From positions 133,381 to 144,316 of the forward strand of contig QKYT01000150.1 in NCBI GenBank assembly GCA_003550305.1: 10,936 nucleotides of DNA, written 5' to 3'. A program made the position numbers and the translations under genes. Each line of letters begins with the position of its first letter. The stretch's first letter is position 1. Origin of the DNA: Glomus cerebriforme (Eukaryota; Glomeromycota; Glomeromycetes; Glomerales; Glomeraceae). The notes below the pieces were generated by a model. The model was not told the origin of the DNA. It did not search any database and saw nothing but the letters and a program-made list of their open reading frames with translations. This document shows, in pieces, positions 7,675-10,936 of the stretch.

Positions 7675-8695
7675 ATTCTAATTTCATTTTTTGTGCAGAA
7701 TCCACTTCTTCATATAATGATTCTTTCTGTTTTGTAAAGTTGATATTTTTATTCACACGAGGTTTTGATTTACCGGTTGGCTTGCTATCAGGATGTAAGT
7801 TTAAAAAAGTTTTTAGTAAATCCATATATAATTCCTTTGGTAAAACTTTCTTATAAGGTAATACTTTATCTGAGAATTCTTTAGAAGTTAAATTATAGAA
7901 TCTAACAAAAGGAATACATTGTTGTAAAGTATTCTTTAGAGAATTGAAATCATTCTTTGAAAAGCTTGTAGGATCAGATGGAAGTTCTGGATTTTGAGCA
8001 AAACCCCATTTAAGAACATGATCCCATATTTGAACTTCACTCATTTGTATATTATCACTTTGAATAAGCAAGACCAAAAGTTTTTCTGGAATTGTAGAGA
8101 AATCCAATGATTTGAGTATTTTATCTGGATCTTTGGATATTAAATCAGTACAATACTTTTGAAGTTCCAAAAAAGAATCGTTTTCAAAACTTGTTTGATA
8201 TATCAAATTAAAATTTAACTCCATCCAGTTTGTTTTATTTTTAGTCAAAAAAGATTGTAAATGGTCAACTAAATCCTGGAGACTTAATTTACTGGCAGCA
8301 ATCAAGATTTTAATGATATCTAAAGTATCATATTTTTCCAAAGGCAACGTTCCTCCATAAATATACCTAAAATAAAAATAATTTACAATCAAAAATAAAT
8401 TTATAAAATGGTCATTTATTTTGTAAATTCGTTCTTACCTTAAAATTATTTGAAAAGTTTCCGGTAAAATATTTGGCAACTTAATTTGTATCAAAGTTCC
8501 GTCATTTTTCTTTTTATTAGTTGATAAAATTCTACGTAAATAAGGAGAACGATAATTTAAAATGACCATATGAGCACGAAATATTTTTACGTAAGGGTCA
8601 TCACCAACTTCAATAGTAATATCACAATATTCGTCGTCCTCTAAAATTTCAAGTAAATTTTGAGATAATTTTTGTAAAAGTTTATTATCAACCAT
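7646..8695 (-). CDS. BTB-BACK domain protein (two exons)
   Basis: Likely an adaptor that brings substrates to a Cullin-3 ubiquitin ligase, the usual role of BTB-BACK proteins; this function is inferred from family. Exon 1 is 8695-8439 and exon 2 is 8366-7646, giving 325 residues from the ATG at 8695. BTB/POZ spans about residues 18-125: YCDITIEVGDDP at 23-34, FRAHMVIL at 39-46 with His42, RSPYLRRIL at 49-57, and ILRYIYGG at 84-91 across the splice. The BACK region spans about 130-250, with LQKYCTDLI near 154-162, VQIWDHVLKWG at 197-207 and PFVRFYNLTSKEFSDKVLPY ending at 257. The C-terminal 70 residues are low-complexity and charged. No TLDc or kelch domain follows, although such domains are common partners in this family. 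The reading frame stops at a frameshifted repeat tail, so the encoded protein is probably shorter than its ancestor. The sister copy lies at the right edge on the same strand. Confidence 0.88.
8367..8438 (-). other. 72-bp intron in the BTB-BACK gene
   Basis: The donor is AAG|GTAAGAA (intron begins at 8438) and the acceptor is TATTTTAG|G (intron ends at 8367). Splicing joins AG to G, making Arg86, and links FQIIL to YIYGG across the conserved end of the BTB fold, with no change of frame. Without splicing a TAA follows at once. Confidence 0.9.
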
Positions 8696-8773
8696 TTTAA
8701 AATTAAAATTTTCAATATTTTTTCAATAAAAGAAATATGTGAAAATTTTTAAAAGATTGAGTGTATGAAACCT

Positions 8774-8781
8774 TATTTAAA
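8774..8781 (-). promoter_or_regulatory. Possible TATA-like box of the BTB-BACK gene
   Basis: Read on the minus strand, TTTAAATA lies about 80 bases before the ATG at 8695, in a context less uniform than the surrounding A/T tracts. The distance allows a start of transcription about 30 bases downstream. In DNA this AT-rich such matches arise often by chance. Confidence 0.25.
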
Positions 8782-9724
8782 CGTTACCCAAAATTTTGAT
8801 CGTCGTAAAATTTATTCTTTTTGGTCTATTTCATTGTTCGTATTTAATGCTTCTCGGACAAACATTTTTCCGTATAGCACAAGTGTGATGATCAGTATCT
8901 ATAACGTGATTACTAAAAAGTAATTACGAATTTTTAAATTATAGAATTTACAATGTAAAATTATTGTTTATATTTTTAAATTAAAATAATAATTATTTTA
9001 ACGTATTATACCTTCAGCAAAGTTTATTTATTTCTAAATCAAATCAAATAATAATACCTTATTACCTAACGCCTTATTTTTAGTATACTTATCTTTTTTT
9101 TTTTTTTTTTGAAAACTAACAAAATAATATCCATGTTTATAAATAGATTGACGATAAAAAAAATTATAAGATTCTAATAACGAAACTCGTGTTAATGAGA
9201 TGCACATTTGAATTTTAATACTAAAATTATAAATTATGTACATGTAGTTTAGCACGACAATAAAAAAAAAATCGAACAGCTTACTTATTTTGTAATCGTT
9301 AATTAATATGAATTGATAATATATGTAGTTCATCCAATATTGTTAAGTAATATTTCAATATTACATTGAAAATGATATTACAATTATTAAGATTCCTTTT
9401 TAATAGCTATTGTCTGAAATTGGTCTAGAGTACGCAGACTCAAACCCGACCCTTTTATGTAATTTTGAAGGTAAATTAGTTATCGAACTGTTTATCAATT
9501 AAATCAATGAATTAAATTAATAAAATTTACGGTTGTCAATATTTATAACTATTTAATAAAATCATTTTATTTGAATCATTTTATGAAAAAATAATAAGCA
9601 AAAAAATATAAATTTATTAACCTTAATGTAATAAAATCAAAAAAAATATGTATTGAAATAAATAAAATATAAAAGAAAAGTATAATAAAATAAATTACAA
9701 TTTCCCTAGCCATTTCCATTCACT
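8782..9724. other. Intergenic AT-rich region
   Basis: This separates the BTB gene start from the otubain relic end. Minus-strand frames such as 9034-9333 encode only I/Y/F-rich strings broken by homopolymers and are not credible genes. A T18-19 tract lies near 9092-9110. 9420-9460 is slightly richer in G and C, but I could not fold it into a tRNA. Nothing else was supported. Confidence 0.5.
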
Positions 9725-10418
9725 TCAATAAAGAATATCATAATGTCCGGAATGATATAATAATGTTAAAGGTTTCAAAACACTACCATTATGAGGGTAA
9801 AACTTACGAACAAGTTCCATCATGTCAGATCCATTAAGGTATCCAATCTCAACGGGGACTTTTAGAGCTTTAGTCAATGCAATAGCATAAAGATCATCAA
9901 CTTTATCAGCTTCTATATCCATTACCTCTACAAACTTAGTACAAAACTGATCCATTCCAATATTAAATTCTAGTAAAGATTCATATTCTCTACGATGTAA
10001 TTTTAAATAAGCTGCAGCTATTAAACGAAAATAATAAACGATATAGTTAGAAATTTCATCAGTTTGAAAGATTGTTAATAACATATTTTCATCATATTCC
10101 CCATTTGCAATAGCTTTCACTTGTTTTTCAACGATATCATGAACATCTCTATAAACAAATGATTGGTAAGCTGAACTAAGAAGGGAATTAATAGCAGCTA
10201 AAGAATTAATTGCGGAATGACGTAAAGTTTGATCTCTGCTGGAATCCGTAAGTTGTTCAAACCATGCAAATGCAAAGGCTACATAATATGATAATATATT
10301 ATATATTAATTCATGTTAAATTTTTTAAAATTAAAATCAATTAATAATAATTACCCCTATAGAAGCTGTTACCATCATTGCGAAAACGTCTTATCTTATT
10401 ACATTTTAATTCTAATAC
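9725..10418 (-). pseudogene. Otubain-like (peptidase C65), 5'-truncated, Cys to Ser
   Basis: Otubains are ubiquitin isopeptidases of the OTU cysteine-protease class; some also inhibit E2 enzymes without catalysis. Two exons (10418-10355 and 10278-9725) give 205 uninterrupted codons. The first holds KIRRFRNDGNSFYR, matching the otubain DGNCFYRA catalytic loop with Ser (AGC, 10365-10367) in place of the nucleophile Cys. Exon 2 continues AFAFAWFEQL, the helical ubiquitin-binding region, and ends in GHYDILY then TGA, so the catalytic His and Asp (HYD) are present. The length after the loop (about 187 residues) fits the family. The first exon opens just after a TAG at 10421-10419, with no in-frame ATG. 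The expected 70-80 upstream residues are missing, because the tail of another gene begins 40 bases away. An unseen short upstream exon is possible. It is most likely a truncated copy, or less likely a pseudoenzyme. Confidence 0.82.
10279..10354 (-). other. 76-bp intron in the otubain copy
   Basis: The donor is AGGG|GTAATTATT at 10354 and the acceptor is TTATGTAG|CC at 10279. Joining G to CC forms the Ala of the FYRAF motif and keeps the frame. Intact splice sites suggest the copy arose at the DNA level rather than by retrotransposition. Confidence 0.85.
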
Positions 10419-10459
10419 CTATCATTATTAATTATAATAATGAATTTATTAAATTATAA
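10419..10459. other. Short AT-rich junction
   Basis: Only about 40 bases of A/T sequence separate the broken 5' edge of the otubain copy from the stop codon of the upstream BTB relative. This is probably the breakpoint where the otubain copy lost its 5' exons. Confidence 0.5.
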
Positions 10460-10936
10460 TTAACACATAATATTGATAAAGAAATAACAAACCATAATTT
10501 TTATCCGATATTTTATTTCAATATCCTGTTCATATTGTAGGTGTAACTTTGAAATGTCCTCTGTTAAGCAAACAAGAGGCAAATTATGTTGGGAACTAGT
10601 CATAACTTCTGAAACTTCTGAATCAACTTTAACTTTTGAAACTTCTGAATCAACTTTAATTTTTGAAACTTCTGGATCAACTTTAACTTTTGAAACTTCT
10701 GAATTAGCCATAACTTCTGAAACTTCTGAATTAACCACAACTTCTGAAATTTCTGAATTAACCATAACTTCTGAAACTTTTGAATCAATAAAAATTTCCT
10801 TATCCATTCGTGATTTTGACTGTTTACTGCCAGAATCCAGAAAATATTTTAATAAATCTTTATATAATTCTTTAGGTATAATCTTCTTATAAGGTAACAC
10901 TTTATCTGAGAATTCTTTAGAAGATAAATTATAGAA
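10460..10936 (-). CDS. BTB-BACK paralogue, 3' part only
   Basis: The gene enters from the right edge, open from the first codon (FYNLSSKEFSDKVLPYKK), and ends at a TAA at 10460-10462, giving 158 visible residues. The first 50 bases match the neighbouring BTB-BACK gene (10886-10936 against 7850-7900) with two mismatches. Similarity then continues through PKELYKDLLKYFL. Hence it should carry BTB and BACK domains beyond the window and probably the same ubiquitin-adaptor role. After a linker (SGSKQSKSRMDKE) the tail diverges: seven 9-residue repeats, then SSQHNLPLVCLTEDISKL and EQDIEIKYRIKIMVCYF, ending INIMC. The last segment is shared with the relic at 6742-6960. The GTG at 10900 is internal and not a start. 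Where the relic has a donor-like CAG|GTAAAA this gene has CGGATAAAA, so the last 15 codons may be read-through of a former intron. Confidence 0.75.
   Translation of the reverse strand, partial: FYNLSSKEFSDKVLPYKKIIPKELYKDLLKYFLDSGSKQSKSRMDKEIFIDSKVSEVMVNSEISEVVVNSEVSEVMANSEVSKVKVDPEVSKIKVDSEVSKVKVDSEVSEVMTSSQHNLPLVCLTEDISKLHLQYEQDIEIKYRIKIMVCYFFINIMC
10595..10783 (-). repeat. 27-bp minisatellite, seven units
   Basis: Seven consecutive 27-bp units encode SKVSEVMVN, SEISEVVVN, SEVSEVMAN, SEVSKVKVD, PEVSKIKVD, SEVSKVKVD and SEVSEVMTS. Units fall into two classes (SEVMxN and SKVKVD), arranged three, three and one, which suggests block duplication. Because the unit is stop-free in several frames on both strands, long shadow frames appear over it. 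The periodic Val/Ser/Glu pattern could form beta-like or disordered acidic repeats. Confidence 0.92.

Noticed and set aside
7293..7856. 187-codon plus-strand frame opposite the BTB tail
   Set aside because: It is a shadow of the repeat-bearing minus-strand gene. Its I/L/F-rich repeats are only the complement of the tail units.
9034..9333. 99-codon minus-strand frame
   Set aside because: It crosses a long T run and is dominated by Y/I/F/K as expected of AT-rich noise, with no similarity recognised.
9420..9460. tRNA-like bases (GGTTTGAGTC and a CCA on the minus strand)
   Set aside because: The flanking bases do not form a T stem, and no acceptor, D or anticodon arm could be drawn.
10554..10892. 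112-codon plus-strand frame rich in T/S/E
   Set aside because: It is the complement of the 27-bp repeats and the conserved PKELY region, whose minus-strand reading is supported by the paralogue.

Overview
The window is a very AT-rich eukaryotic sequence with short spliceable introns (72 and 76 bp, GT...AG). The recognisable genes are BTB-BACK, Sel1-repeat and otubain relatives. Expanded BTB and Sel1 families in such AT-rich, repeat-laden DNA point to an arbuscular mycorrhizal fungus (Glomeromycotina, Rhizophagus-like). That assignment is an inference from gene content and base composition. Nothing in the window looks bacterial or viral.

Layout. 1-2015 is non-coding AT-rich DNA with an A/AAATC simple repeat and a decayed repeat block at 890-1420. 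2016-2380 is a 365-bp unit bounded by perfect 12-bp inverted repeats and holding two 117-bp direct copies; it looks like a small non-autonomous element. 2518-2673 may be a scrap of a LINE-type endonuclease. 3683-4196 is a clear Sel1-repeat pseudogene on the minus strand. 4844-5400 is a second diverged copy of the 786-1420 block, with its outer 70 bp inverted. 6250-6587 is a plus-strand terminal-exon remnant with a frameshift at a run of eight T. 6742-6960 (minus) is a fragment of the same kind of C-terminal tail as the gene at the right edge.

The best gene is 8695-7646 (minus): a two-exon BTB-BACK protein of 325 residues. Its acidic repeat tail is cut by a frameshift and stays open in the next frame down to 7237. 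A sister gene, truncated by the window edge, occupies 10936-10460 on the same strand. It shares the end of the BACK region almost base for base (49 of 51 aligned bases) but carries a completely different tail, seven 9-residue repeats. Between them at 10418-9725 lies a 5'-truncated otubain (peptidase C65) copy whose catalytic Cys position reads Ser, while its His-x-Asp end is intact.

Functionally the right half is a ubiquitin-flavoured, duplicating gene neighbourhood. BTB-BACK proteins are usually Cullin-3 substrate adaptors, and otubains remove ubiquitin or bind E2 enzymes. The left half is mostly decayed repeats. I see no convincing new multi-gene system. The points most worth following are the Cys-to-Ser otubain, the divergent minisatellite tails of the BTB paralogues, and the inverted-repeat-bounded element.
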